Positions 15,231 to 24,068 of a stretch of 64,000 bases of DNA are shown here, one piece after another. The notes under the pieces are model-generated. The model had not been told where the DNA came from and did not search any database. It saw only the letters and a list, made by a program, of their open reading frames with translations. How positions within the stretch are numbered: position 1 is the first letter of the stretch; each line of letters begins with the position of its first letter. This DNA is from Candidatus Magnetocorallium paracelense (lineage in GTDB: Bacteria > Nitrospirota > Thermodesulfovibrionia > Thermodesulfovibrionales > Magnetobacteriaceae). A program made the translations under genes and the position numbers. Location: positions 62,001 through 126,000 of the forward strand of contig JAREWP010000075.1 of the NCBI GenBank assembly GCA_029001845.1, written 5' to 3'.

Positions 15231-15980
15231 ATGCATAAAACATGTATGATTATTCCATGCTATAACGAAGCGAGACGTCTCCCCTTTAAGGCACTTTCCC
15301 GGTTTCTTGAAAAGCACGCCTCCATTTCACTTTGTTTCGTAGACGACGGCAGCAGGGACAGAACTTCTAAATCCGTCAAAGCTTTTCAGAAGAGAATTCC
15401 GGAAAGAATTTTTCTTACCTCTCATACTAAAAACAAAGGGAAAGCAGAAGCTGTCCGTACAGGAATAAACACGATTCTGAAGCAAGGCGCTTTTGAAACA
15501 CTTGCCTATTTTGATGCTGATTTCGCTACTCCGCCTGAGGAAATATTCCTCCTGCTGGATGCGATTCAAAACAATCCCGGCTGTATGATGGCAACCGGAG
15601 CGCGTGTACTGCGAGCCGGATCGGATATAAAACGAAAAAGATACCGCCATATTCTCGGACGAACATTCAGTGTGATTGCAGGTATTATGCTTCGGCTGCC
15701 CGTATACGATACCCAGTGCGGTGCAAAAATCTTTACAAAGGACCTGGCTGAAAAAATTTTTCATAAGCCTTTTATTTCACCCTGGTTTTTTGATGTTGAA
15801 ATTTTTAAACGCCTTACATATCTTCATGGGAAAAATAGGGTGTCTACTGTTTGGATGGAAGTGCCTTTAAGAAAGTGGCGTCATATAGAGGGCTCAAATC
15901 TGAAGATTGCGGATTTTATAAAAGCGCCCTTTGAACTTATCAAAATCTCGCTGTGGTATCAGTTGTATTATAAGGGCTGA
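15231..15980 (+). CDS. Glycosyltransferase family 2 (dolichyl/polyprenyl-phosphate hexosyltransferase-like)
   Basis: GT2 enzymes of this branch transfer a hexose from a nucleotide sugar to a polyprenyl phosphate lipid. The 249-residue protein has MIIPCYNEARRLP at the start, FVDDGSRDRT (about residues 35-44), NKGKAEAVRTG, the metal-binding DAD in YFDADFATPP (about 89-98), TGARVLR, and the acceptor region TQCGAKIF. WFFDVEIFKRL near residue 190 resembles ALG5-type enzymes. There is no obvious C-terminal membrane segment. No operon partner follows immediately. The donor sugar is unknown. Confidence 0.85.
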   Translation: MHKTCMIIPCYNEARRLPFKALSRFLEKHASISLCFVDDGSRDRTSKSVKAFQKRIPERIFLTSHTKNKGKAEAVRTGINTILKQGAFETLAYFDADFATPPEEIFLLLDAIQNNPGCMMATGARVLRAGSDIKRKRYRHILGRTFSVIAGIMLRLPVYDTQCGAKIFTKDLAEKIFHKPFISPWFFDVEIFKRLTYLHGKNRVSTVWMEVPLRKWRHIEGSNLKIADFIKAPFELIKISLWYQLYYKG

Positions 15981-16039
15981 CAACGTTGTAGGTAATCAAA
16001 TTATCTAAGAGCCTATAATCGTGATAAATGCCCATGATC

Positions 16040-16130
16040 CGGTTAGGCATAAGGTAACAGGCATAAGGTTGGTTTTTTCTTATGCCTGTTGCCTGCATAG
16101 CGATTAATATAAAGTGTCGCTATTGTATTA
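16040..16130 (+). repeat. Repeat family D, copy 1 (partial)
   Basis: The sequence from GGTTAGGCATAAGG through GCGATTAATATAAAGTGTCG to GTATTA matches, on the opposite strand, the element at 23940-24068. It has an internal inverted repeat of GGCATAAG/CTTATGCC units. Its left end is not the same as the second copy, so it is incomplete or rearranged. Confidence 0.6.
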
Positions 16131-16154
16131 GGTCAGGCGCCATGAACAGGCAGC

Positions 16155-18377
16155 ATGAAAAACATACTCATTCCTTTAATTAAAAGCATATCGAAAACAG
16201 CGGCGGCAACACTCTTTTTCGCTGTTATAACGTCTGTTTTTTTCAAAGATGTCATTTTTCGAACACACTGGCTGAGAGAAGATTTTTTTATACAAAACTT
16301 TCCTAACAGATTTTTCGCCACCTTTGAGCTTTATAATCTCTCTTTACCACTATGGAATCCCTTCGTTTTCAGCGGTATGCCCTTTCTTGCCGATATTCAG
16401 ACAGGTCTGCTTTATCCTCTAAACCTGATTCTTCCATTATTCTCGGATAAGGGGGCTTTATCGTACAGCTCATTTGAATATCAGGTTATTCTTCACTTCG
16501 TACTTTCCGGCCTGTTTATGACACTCTTTCTCAGGAGCCTGGATTTTAATTTTACTGCCTCTCTTTTGGGAGGAACCGTTTTTTCTTTTAACGGATTTCT
16601 TATTAATCATGCTCACCATTCGAACATGATCCATTCCGCTGTATGGTTGCCTCTGGTACTTTACTTCTGTCATATGGGGTATAAAAAAAATAAGTACATG
16701 TTTTTTGGAGCATCCCTGGCGCTGACGATATCCCTTTTCGGAGGACACCCGCAGATCACAATGTTTCAGTTATACATGTTTACGCTCTTTTACTTTTTTT
16801 TATATTACCTTTATCGGTGGAAGTATAATTTTTTTAAAATAGTTCTTATATACCTCTTTACAATAATCGTTTTTCTCCTCCTGTCCATGATTCAGATATT
16901 ACCGACATTGGAGTTTCTTACACATACAGTCAGAAAATCTTTGGATTTAAACAAAGCGGCTCTGGACTCCCTTCCCCGAATGTCCCTGTTAACGCTATTT
17001 ATGCCGGACCTGTTTATGGAAACCTATGGGATATGGCAGAGGTGGGAGTTCAGGTTCTATGCAGGAACAGGTACTTTAATAGTGGCTGCTTACGGATTAT
17101 TCCTGAAATATGACAGTCGGAAAATATTCTTTCTGCTTATTGCCTCCTTCTCTTTAATCCTTGCACTTGGCAATAATTCCGTTGTTTACCCGATTTTCTT
17201 TAAAATTATACCGGGCTTTACTCTCTTTCGCGTACCTGCCAGGTTTACCTATGTTTTCACCTTTACAGCCGCAGTTCTTGCAGGCGTTGGATTTCATGCC
17301 TTAACAAAAGGAGAATACAAAAAATCGTGGACAGAGGTGCTAGTAATCTCATTGCCTGTATTGTTTTTTTCGTTTATACCGCTTGCTATATTGTTTGTAA
17401 AAGATCAAAACCCGCAACTCTACCTGCCGGAAATAAGTAAATATACCGCGCTCTCTCTTGTTAATATTATTCTCTGTATGATCATGATCAGGTACGGAAA
17501 AAGAGCCGGAGGTGTAGGGATTCTCCTGTTTATCATTTTATTATGTGATTTATATTATTACAAAGGTTCATACAATCTTAAGAAGTTTGACAGCCATGAT
17601 ATATCAAAAACGATTTACTACTCGCCTTTGGCTTGGGTTCTCAGGGACGCGCCGGAGGGAGTCCGGTTTTCGGCAGGGCGTAAATATAGTGAATATGTAA
17701 ACATGGGGCTTGTGTACAGAAAGTCGAATATCGGTGGATATAATCCTTTTATGTTAAAGCGATACTCCCCTTTGAACAGGGACTCTCAAAAAACAGCTGA
17801 TTTTCTTGGTGCTCTTTTTGTCGAAAATAAGAAACCGGTTAATCCCGGAGAGCGCGGTTTCCGTATAAATGTTTCTGCCTTGCCGAGAGTATATTTTGTA
17901 AACCGGGCGAAAATCGATCCCTCCTTTGATATTAAACACCATCTGAACAATGGTACATTTGATCCTTTAAAACTTGTTTATTTGGAAAAAGAGATTTCAG
18001 GATTCAACGATGACGACCCCTCTGTCCCGGCCCCGAAGTATACAATCACTAATTATGAAAACAGAGGCGATGAAATTTATGTATCCATGACTAATGACAC
18101 TCCCGGTTTTTTGATTTTTTCGGAAATTTTTTACCCCGGATGGAAGGCTTATGTAAACGGTGAACGGACTGAAGTGTTATGCGCAAATTCTCTGCTGCGC
18201 GCCGTTAAAACGGATATGGGAAGACCTTACAACGATATTGTACTGAAATTCGAACCGGCCTCATTTAAAGCAGGCCGTATAATCTCTGTCATCACCTTTT
18301 TTGCTCTACTCGTTTTTGCGATTGGAAAGTTTGTTTTCCGATATAATACCGGAAAGTCGAACAGTATGCTTTACTAA
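16155..18377 (+). CDS. YfhO-family polytopic membrane protein (GT-C-like)
   Basis: A 740-residue integral membrane protein with about a dozen hydrophobic segments and a C-terminal soluble domain. PLWNPFVFSGMPFLADIQTGLLYPLNL (about residues 65-90) and NHAHHSNMIHSAVWLPL are signatures of the YfhO family, which belongs to the GT-C glycosyltransferase-like membrane proteins and is linked to glycosylation of cell-wall polymers in Gram-positives. The C-terminal region (FSEIFYPGWKAYVNGE) is the usual soluble end. The gene follows the GT2 gene at 15231 by about 175 bp in the same direction; the GT2 could supply a lipid-linked sugar. The sugar and acceptor are not known. Element A copy 5 begins eight bases after the stop. 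Confidence 0.85.
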   Translation: MKNILIPLIKSISKTAAATLFFAVITSVFFKDVIFRTHWLREDFFIQNFPNRFFATFELYNLSLPLWNPFVFSGMPFLADIQTGLLYPLNLILPLFSDKGALSYSSFEYQVILHFVLSGLFMTLFLRSLDFNFTASLLGGTVFSFNGFLINHAHHSNMIHSAVWLPLVLYFCHMGYKKNKYMFFGASLALTISLFGGHPQITMFQLYMFTLFYFFLYYLYRWKYNFFKIVLIYLFTIIVFLLLSMIQILPTLEFLTHTVRKSLDLNKAALDSLPRMSLLTLFMPDLFMETYGIWQRWEFRFYAGTGTLIVAAYGLFLKYDSRKIFFLLIASFSLILALGNNSVVYPIFFKIIPGFTLFRVPARFTYVFTFTAAVLAGVGFHALTKGEYKKSWTEVLVISLPVLFFSFIPLAILFVKDQNPQLYLPEISKYTALSLVNIILCMIMIRYGKRAGGVGILLFIILLCDLYYYKGSYNLKKFDSHDISKTIYYSPLAWVLRDAPEGVRFSAGRKYSEYVNMGLVYRKSNIGGYNPFMLKRYSPLNRDSQKTADFLGALFVENKKPVNPGERGFRINVSALPRVYFVNRAKIDPSFDIKHHLNNGTFDPLKLVYLEKEISGFNDDDPSVPAPKYTITNYENRGDEIYVSMTNDTPGFLIFSEIFYPGWKAYVNGERTEVLCANSLLRAVKTDMGRPYNDIVLKFEPASFKAGRIISVITFFALLVFAIGKFVFRYNTGKSNSMLY

Positions 18378-18385
18378 TTGGAAGC

Positions 18386-18520
18386 CGATGTCATTAACTT
18401 AAGGAGCAAAGCACCATCCGCCTTCATCGGCTAAACTCGAAGGCTCAGCTTCGCTGCGCCTTCTCAAACATGACCCGCTTCCGTCGGAAGGTGCTTCACC
18501 CCTTAAGTTAATGGTATTGA
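18386..18520 (+). mobile_element. Element A copy 5
   Basis: 135 bp with a perfect 9-bp target duplication, ATTGGAAGC (18377-18385 and 18521-18529). The left duplication starts at the last base of the YfhO stop codon. The remaining bases to 18746 hold a CACGAAG-rich tract (about 18655-18675) and no gene. Confidence 0.92.
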
Positions 18521-18746
18521 ATTGGAAGCAATCTTGACATCGTCCTGTTGAAACTGTATATAATTTAACGTTCAGTCTTATAAAAATATAAACTCACACA
18601 AAGACCGGAACTCTATAAATCCGGCTAAAACCGGAGAAATAATCTCAAATCAAAAGATCACGAAGCACGAAGAAAAAAGAAAAATTTTTAAAACTTCCTA
18701 AACGACCAGGCCTTTGTGTGAGAAGAAATATGAGGTATAGTGGATT

Positions 18747-19538
18747 TTGCTGGAACCGCTGAGGGATTTAAACGGAATATACAGATCATCCGATAAAAAA
18801 GCTATCTTCTTATCTAAAATATTCCCTTCTCTCTCCTTTTATGCCCCTACTTTGATGACAGTATTAAGGGCCTATTCGAGAATAGGACGATCTAAGTTTG
18901 CAGTATATGAATGGAGCAGTAGTTGTCTGGAAGTATTTTATCATCTTGAAAAGGCCGGAGTGAAAACCGAGGTGCTGGGTCTGGCCAATATAAGGGATGT
19001 CAAAGGGCCTTGCGTGATTGTGGCGAATCATATGAGTTCGCTTGAAACTCTGGTGCTTGCCGGTGTTATAGGACCTTATAAAGACAGCACTTATGTAGTC
19101 AAGTCGAGTCTTTTAAAAATACCTGTCTTAAACACGATTTTAAGGAGCAGAGAGGTCATTGTCGTTAACCGTGTCAATCCCAGGGAGGATCTTTCAACTG
19201 TACTGAACGAAGGAACCAGAAAGATAAGCGAAGGGAAATCAATCGTTGTATTTCCTCAGTCATCTAGAAGCCTCGACTTTAACAGCGAGAGATTCAATAC
19301 GATAGGCGTAAAGCTGGCAAGGAAAGCAGACGTCCCGGTTGTCCCGATTGCTCTTAAGACCGACGCATGGCAAAGCGGCAAATTTGTAAAAGATCTGGGA
19401 AGAATCAATCCCTGCAGTGAGGTTCATTTCGCCTTTGGAGAACCCTTAAGAATTAAGGGAAACGGAAGAGAGGAGCATCGACAAATCGTGGAATTTATAT
19501 GTAAGCATCTGGCTAAATGGGGTGTAGAAACAAACTAA
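18747..19538 (+). CDS. PlsC-like 1-acylglycerol-3-phosphate acyltransferase, HX4E variant
   Basis: PlsC-type enzymes add the second acyl chain in phosphatidic acid synthesis at the inner membrane. The 263-residue protein has the acyltransferase blocks in order. Block I is NHMSSLE (HX4E instead of the usual HX4D), near residue 94. A conserved SREVIVVNR region follows, then block III is FPQSSRS where most enzymes have FPEGTRS, then VPVVPIALKTDAW. These deviations appear to be features of a subfamily rather than damage, because the rest is well conserved. It starts at TTG 18747, just after an in-frame stop at 18738. Its end overlaps the convergent HDOD gene by four bases. The acyl acceptor may not be lysophosphatidate. 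Confidence 0.8.
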   Translation: MLEPLRDLNGIYRSSDKKAIFLSKIFPSLSFYAPTLMTVLRAYSRIGRSKFAVYEWSSSCLEVFYHLEKAGVKTEVLGLANIRDVKGPCVIVANHMSSLETLVLAGVIGPYKDSTYVVKSSLLKIPVLNTILRSREVIVVNRVNPREDLSTVLNEGTRKISEGKSIVVFPQSSRSLDFNSERFNTIGVKLARKADVPVVPIALKTDAWQSGKFVKDLGRINPCSEVHFAFGEPLRIKGNGREEHRQIVEFICKHLAKWGVETN

Positions 19539-20383
19539 CCCATAAAGACCTGTTTTTCCTGGATGAATCTCTCTTTGAATATCTCTATTAATTCATCGAT
19601 ATCCTCTTCACCGAAACCAAGACTCTTCATTCTTATGTCCTGATCAGGACACAGTTCAGGCATTGGATCGCGAAAACCGATACCCAATCTTTCGCACAGG
19701 CAGTCGGCCATACTAACGATTTTGCACAGACCTTCCGTTGTTTCCTCAAAGTCGGCATGGTGGCAACGGTGATGGTTTCGGGCGACTTCTATTAATTCGT
19801 CAGGCATTTCCCACTCCCGGAACAGTAAGGCCCCTACGTCCTGATGGGTAAATCCGAAAATGTCTTCCTCTGCTATTTGATAAGGCATTTTTTCGTCGAA
19901 TACCTGCTCTATAACCATAGAAAAACGCTCTTTATTGTTAAGGTTCAAAATAGCATGTCCTATATCGTGCAAAAGACCTCCCACAATGCACTCTTCAAGA
20001 CTGACCTTGTAAGAGTTTTGTCTTCCTGCAATCAGGCCGGATGCAACGGAAACGCCGATTGCATGTTCCCACAGTTTTTGTTCGATAAAGCCGTGCACCT
20101 GAAATATTTCTCTTGTAGAGAGCGCTATGGATATATTTTTAACGGATTCCATTCCCAATACGAATATAGCATCAGTCAGTGTATCCACTCTTCTGTTGAG
20201 GCCGTAAAAAGCAGAGTTGGCTACCATCAATATCCTGGATGTGAGCGCCTGATCAGCGAAAATCACTTTCTGAATATCGTCGGAATTGGTTCGAGGATCT
20301 TCGACAAGGCCCATTATTTTTGAAGCGACCTGCGGCATCGGCGGCAGTTCGACTTCTTCCAGGAGTCCCTCAAGGTCAGACAT
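19535..20383 (-). CDS. HDOD-domain signalling protein
   Basis: HDOD proteins are metal-independent relatives of HD phosphohydrolases used in bacterial signal transduction and stress or chemotaxis networks. The 282-residue protein opens with LEEVELPPMPQVASKIMGLVEDPRTNSDDIQKVI, the classical start, followed by QALTSRILMVANSAFYG, AIFVLGMESVKNI and GGLLHDIGHAIL. The latter retains HD residues, which many HDOD proteins lack, so hydrolase activity cannot be excluded. A later ARNHHRCHH cluster also resembles HD-type metal sites. No partner domain is fused. It is convergent with the acyltransferase gene. Confidence 0.9.
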   Translation of the reverse strand: MSDLEGLLEEVELPPMPQVASKIMGLVEDPRTNSDDIQKVIFADQALTSRILMVANSAFYGLNRRVDTLTDAIFVLGMESVKNISIALSTREIFQVHGFIEQKLWEHAIGVSVASGLIAGRQNSYKVSLEECIVGGLLHDIGHAILNLNNKERFSMVIEQVFDEKMPYQIAEEDIFGFTHQDVGALLFREWEMPDELIEVARNHHRCHHADFEETTEGLCKIVSMADCLCERLGIGFRDPMPELCPDQDIRMKSLGFGEEDIDELIEIFKERFIQEKQVFMG

Positions 20384-20909
20384 CTGTTATTCTCCTCAAT
20401 TATTGAATGTGTAGATGCGAAAAAAAGACAAAATATTCCGGCTGACAGTAAAAAGTAATTTCTGTAGTTATGTATTGTATATAAAACTCATTGAAAAAGT
20501 ATATACTTTTTTTGAAACTACTCTGCCCGGATGAATGAGAGTTTTAGAAGAGATTAACGTCAATCACCGGGCTTTGTTATACTTGCCCCAGGGGATAAAC
20601 CTTATACGGTCTTCCTTTTAGAGGGCTTGCAGGTTTGCCGGACTGCTTCCTTCGGACAAAACCTTACGATTTCCCCCTTGCCTTCAGACGGTGGTTGTGG
20701 TATACTTTTAACGTGTACGCCATCATCCTTACCGGAGGGGACTTTCTCCCTGTCAACCTGCTCGAGTCGTTTGTTAGTCGCCCTCGGCGCAGGCTGAAGT
20801 CTGCGGCGACATTTAATTATTTAGGAATTTCAAAGAAATTCCGTGACATCCGAAGCTTTAATAATTGAGGGACGGTCCTGCAAAAAGATACGTCCCATGA
20901 TATATAATA
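20384..20909. other. Long intergenic region with a repeat E fragment
   Basis: No gene that I can support. On the minus strand, about 20775-20818 carries the 'gccgcag-cttcagcctgcg' core of repeat family E (full copies at 22768 and 36463). An open frame at 20635-20868 has no recognisable features and overlaps this repeat, so I treat it as chance. A short A+T-rich stretch near 20470-20510 could be the promoter region of the HDOD gene. Confidence 0.5.
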
Positions 20910-21044
20910 CAATGTCATAAACTTAAGGGGCAAAGCACCTTCCGCCTTCACCGGCTAAACTCGAAGGCTCCGCTTCGTTGTGCCTTCTCAAACATGACCC
21001 GCTTCCTTCGGAAGGTGCTTCACCCCTTAAGTTAATGGTATTGA
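20910..21044 (+). mobile_element. Element A copy 6, 10 bp before the hydroxylase start
   Basis: 135 bp with slightly altered left end (CAATGTCATAAACTTAAGG). Flanks TATATAATA (20901-20909) and TACACAATA (21045-21053) agree at 7 of 9 positions. Its right end is 10 bases before the ATG at 21055, so the original ribosome binding site of that gene was probably separated or replaced. Confidence 0.85.
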
Positions 21045-21054
21045 TACACAATAT

Positions 21055-21876
21055 ATGGACCAAAGCATTTATTTAACAGAAAACGCTCCACAAATAAGGA
21101 TGATGTTCTTCTTTTCCGGTCTCGTTCTTTTTCTTATTATCGAATTGGTTGCGCCATATAGAAGACCGACCATTTCCAAGCTAAACAGGTGGATAGACAA
21201 TATCTCGCTGGCAATGTTTAACACCATTGTCCTTAAGCTTCTGTTTGCATCTATCCTTATACAAACAGCGGATTTTGCAACGACAAATAACCAGGGAGTT
21301 TTGAACACCTCTTTTTTGTCACACATGCCATACTGGCTCAAAACCCTCATTGTTGTTGTTTTCCTTGATTTTATGCTTTATGTGTGGCATCTTTTAAATC
21401 ACATAATGCCTTTCCTCTTCAGATTTCATCGCGTCCATCACTCCGACCTCAATATGGACGTCTCTACTGCTACGCGCTTTCATATCGGAGAGCTTTCAAT
21501 ATCTATGGTCATTAAGACCGGACTTGTCTTTTTTATCGGAGCAGAACCGGGAGCCGTCATAATTTACGAAACTCTTGTCGTACTGTGCGCGCAGTTTCAT
21601 CACAGCAGTCTGAAAGTACCGGTGTTGTTCGAGAAAATATTTGGATTTTTCTTTGTACCCCCATCTATGCACAGAATTCACCACTCCGTTAAATTCAATG
21701 AAATGGATAGCAATTACGGTGTCATATTTTCATTATGGGACAGGGGGCTTGGGACTCTGAAAAAAGATATCGACCAGGATAATATAGCGATCGGTATGGG
21801 AGCATATCGGAATTATTCAAAAATCCGGCTCAAGGGTATACTGATTATGCCCTTTATAGGGACTGCCGGGAGGTAG
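21055..21876 (+). CDS. Fatty acid hydroxylase / sterol desaturase-family membrane protein
   Basis: A 273-residue protein with several membrane segments and the histidine clusters of this di-iron family: HLLNH (about residue 117), HRVHHS (about 127), HHSS (about 180) and HRIHHS (about 205). Members hydroxylate or desaturate lipids such as fatty acids, sterols or carotenoids; the substrate cannot be told from sequence. ATG 21055 lies 10 bp after element A copy 6 and lacks a ribosome binding site; a later Met-Met pair at residues 14-15 is an alternative start. It precedes the rhodanese-ferritin gene by 26 bp, so the two may be cotranscribed. Confidence 0.88.
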   Translation: MDQSIYLTENAPQIRMMFFFSGLVLFLIIELVAPYRRPTISKLNRWIDNISLAMFNTIVLKLLFASILIQTADFATTNNQGVLNTSFLSHMPYWLKTLIVVVFLDFMLYVWHLLNHIMPFLFRFHRVHHSDLNMDVSTATRFHIGELSISMVIKTGLVFFIGAEPGAVIIYETLVVLCAQFHHSSLKVPVLFEKIFGFFFVPPSMHRIHHSVKFNEMDSNYGVIFSLWDRGLGTLKKDIDQDNIAIGMGAYRNYSKIRLKGILIMPFIGTAGR

Positions 21877-21902
21877 CCTTTTAAGGGGAAAAAGGAGTAT
21901 TT

Positions 21903-22730
21903 ATGAAGTGGAAACAATTTTTAATGCCGGTAAAATCAATGGACAGTAGTGAGGCGAAAGAATACATATCTCAACACAGGGAAGGGGATTATCTCCTTCT
22001 CGATGTAAGACAACCATGGGAATATGAGGAAGAGCGTTTGCCGGGCGCAAGACTTGTGCCGATGGGTGAACTCCCCTCAAAGATGAACGACCTCAACCCC
22101 GAAATGCCGACAATTGTTTACTGCGCTGTAGGCGGAAGGAGCCGGGCCGCTTCTCAATTATTGGCGGGACAGGGATTTTCGGAAGTCTATAATTTAACGG
22201 GAGGGATAAAGGCATGGCATGGTTATAAAGCCGAGGGTAAAAAGACTGAGGGGGCGGATATTCTTACAGGAGATGAATCGCCTGAGGATATTATAATGAT
22301 CGCCTATGGGATGGAAGAGGGATTAGGCAGCTTCTACAGGCATTTGGCGGCCAGAGCGGAAGATAATGAGATTGCAGGACTCTTTAACAAGCTTTCCAAG
22401 GTGGAGGAATCTCATAAAGCCGGATTAATAAAGTTATACAAAACATTCAAACCCAATATGGGGGATATAAAAGATTTCGAGGAAAGAACCCTCTCAAATT
22501 ACCTGGAAGGCGGGCTTACGACTGATGAGTTTATAAAAAGAAACGAAATCGATATCGACTCAGTCCGAGATGTCCTTGAGCTTGCTATGATTATTGAAAC
22601 TCAGGCATTTGACCTTTATATGAGATTCGGAGAAAAGGTGACCGACGAGAAGTCGCGCTCTCTTTTACACAAAATTGCCGAAGATGAGAAAGGCCATATA
22701 AAACGGCTTGGGGAATTAATGGTCCGGTAG
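21903..22730 (+). CDS. Rhodanese-ferritin-like (rubrerythrin-type) fusion
   Basis: Residues about 15-110 are a rhodanese domain, with LLLDVRQPWEYEEERLPGA and the active-site loop YCAVGGRSR carrying the catalytic cysteine, followed by NLTGGIKAW. Residues about 125-275 form a ferritin-like four-helix bundle with repeated acidic and histidine ligands (GMEEGLGSFYRHLA, VEESHKAG, ETQAFDLYMRF, AEDEKGHIKRL). Rhodaneses move sulfane sulfur; the second domain should bind a di-iron centre. The fusion suggests sulfur transfer coupled to peroxide or redox handling in a low-oxygen organism. A good GGAG-type ribosome binding site precedes ATG 21903. Confidence 0.88.
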   Translation: MKWKQFLMPVKSMDSSEAKEYISQHREGDYLLLDVRQPWEYEEERLPGARLVPMGELPSKMNDLNPEMPTIVYCAVGGRSRAASQLLAGQGFSEVYNLTGGIKAWHGYKAEGKKTEGADILTGDESPEDIIMIAYGMEEGLGSFYRHLAARAEDNEIAGLFNKLSKVEESHKAGLIKLYKTFKPNMGDIKDFEERTLSNYLEGGLTTDEFIKRNEIDIDSVRDVLELAMIIETQAFDLYMRFGEKVTDEKSRSLLHKIAEDEKGHIKRLGELMVR

Positions 22731-22767
22731 ATGGTGTTTGTCCATGCCACTCTCTTAATGCATAGGT

Positions 22768-22850
22768 TAACGTCCTTCGGACGGACTTCATAAATGTAGC
22801 CGCAGGCTTCAGCCTGCGCCCGGGTTCATCTGACCAACGGTTCGCGCAGG
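22768..22850 (+). repeat. Repeat family E, copy 1
   Basis: Shares, in reverse orientation with 36463-36533, the segments AAATGTAGCCGCAGGC, GGGTTC and CTGACCAACGGTTCGCGCA. A third, shorter copy is at about 20775-20818. The units contain inverted GC-rich arms (GCCGCAGGCTTCAGCCTGCG) and look like a dispersed REP-type repeat. Confidence 0.65.
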
Positions 22851-22897
22851 CTGTAGTATAGCTTTGCATGCAATACAAAGGGAACAACCGCCACTTC

Positions 22898-23860
22898 TCA
22901 ATATTCAAGAAGCTCAAGGCACGTTTCGAAAACACATTCAACTGAGATAGCATTCATACAGTATAAATCGCACTTTCCGAATTTTTTCCCTGCTGCGGGG
23001 TGACAAGGCCCACACTTCGGTGAGGTATAAATGACTTTTGTATTTCGATTTGTCGGACACCATACAAAAGGATCGGAAGGACCGAAAAGCAAAAGAGAAG
23101 GAAGCTTAACAGCGGCGGCGAGATGAGAAATCCCGGAATCGTTGCCTATAAATAACAGGCAATCCTTCAATAGCAGTGACAACTTCATAAGGCTCTCCTC
23201 TCTGATAACCTTTATACCTGCCGGAATGGCCATATTTTTTTCTGCAGGTCCGAGTATCCAAAGGACTTGAAATCCTCTCTCTTTTAGAAGTGCCGAAAGA
23301 TCGCTCCACTTTTCCAAGGGCCAGTTTTTTTTTGCCCCCCCGCTACCGGGGTGGATGAAAATCTTTTTTTTTGAATCTTGCAATCCACTTTCTTTATCAC
23401 CGGTAAACAGATTAGGCAAATAAGGAATCTCAGGGGAAAGCCATGTCTTATCGAATAGATGTTCAGGAAGATGGTTTTTAATCAGAGAAAGTCTGTAGTC
23501 AATTATGGGGATTCTTTCATTAGGGATCTGTGGCTGAGTAAGGATATGTTTAATACCTGTATATCTCAGATTTCCGGAAAGAGGCGAGGTTTTTGAGGCG
23601 AAGAGGATGGCGCTGTCAAAGGTGGCAAGAATTCTTTTTAAGCTATCATCAGGGACGGCAGAGAAAAGAGAAACGAATGCAGCGCCGTTTACATCCCAAA
23701 ATTCGTCAAAATATCCGCTTTCGACTCCCAACGCTCCGGTCGATACCCTGCCAAGTAGTGTAATCTCGCAAAGCTTACTTATTCGCCACAGCTTTATAAT
23801 AGGAAGAATCGTTATAAAATCACCAATTCCCCCTGAGTGATATACCAGTGTTTTCTTTAT
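22898..23860 (-). CDS. Glycosyltransferase family 9 (ADP-heptose:LPS heptosyltransferase-like), start codon lost or unusual
   Basis: GT9 enzymes transfer heptose to the lipopolysaccharide core in the cytoplasm. The C-terminal domain is well conserved: KKIFIHPGSGGAKKNWPLEKW, SGISHLAAAVKLPSLLLFGPSDPFVWCP. The essential N-terminal motif is also encoded, but upstream of any standard start: from 23860 the frame reads IKKTLVYHSGGIGDFITILP, the typical opening of the family with ATA where ATG is expected. The frame stays open to about 23947 without ATG, GTG or TTG. A start at the TTG at 23731 would remove the nucleotide-sugar fold. Repeat family D ends at 23940, suggesting that the insertion removed the native start region. 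Either ATA is used or the gene is dead. Confidence 0.75.
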   Translation of the reverse strand: MKKTLVYHSGGIGDFITILPIIKLWRISKLCEITLLGRVSTGALGVESGYFDEFWDVNGAAFVSLFSAVPDDSLKRILATFDSAILFASKTSPLSGNLRYTGIKHILTQPQIPNERIPIIDYRLSLIKNHLPEHLFDKTWLSPEIPYLPNLFTGDKESGLQDSKKKIFIHPGSGGAKKNWPLEKWSDLSALLKERGFQVLWILGPAEKNMAIPAGIKVIREESLMKLSLLLKDCLLFIGNDSGISHLAAAVKLPSLLLFGPSDPFVWCPTNRNTKVIYTSPKCGPCHPAAGKKFGKCDLYCMNAISVECVFETCLELLEY

Positions 23861-23939
23861 CTTTTTCTTTATGGCTGTAGCAGCACTCCGATTTTTTTGT
23901 AGAAAGTCCCGCTTATTTAAGAACTCCCAAGTCCATAAT

Positions 23940-24068
23940 TTAATACTGGAGCGACACTTTATACTAATCGCTATTCAGGCACAAGGCAAAAGGCATCAGG
24001 CATAAGAAAAATCCAACCTTTTGCCTAATCGGTTCGCTGTATATAACAAAGTGTCGCTGTCGTATTAA
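23940..24068 (-). repeat. Repeat family D, copy 2 (129-bp inverted-repeat element)
   Basis: Ends TTAATAC and GTATTAA are inverted, extended by GCGACACTTT and AAAGTGTCGC. The interior carries several GGCA-rich motifs and matches 16040-16130 on the other strand. No coding capacity. It sits directly upstream of the GT9 coding frame. Confidence 0.65.

Noticed and set aside
20635-20868. Open frame of 77 codons upstream of element A copy 6
   Set aside because: Its second half is repeat family E sequence and the first half has no recognisable features; more likely repeat-derived than a gene.
9056-21044. Element A copies as a CRISPR array or integron attC sites
   Set aside because: Copies are kilobases apart with genes between them, have target duplications, and show no spacer-repeat regularity or attC core.
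9056-21044. Element A as a REP/RAYT-type sequence
   Set aside because: REP sequences do not make 9-bp target duplications; three copies here have perfect ones.
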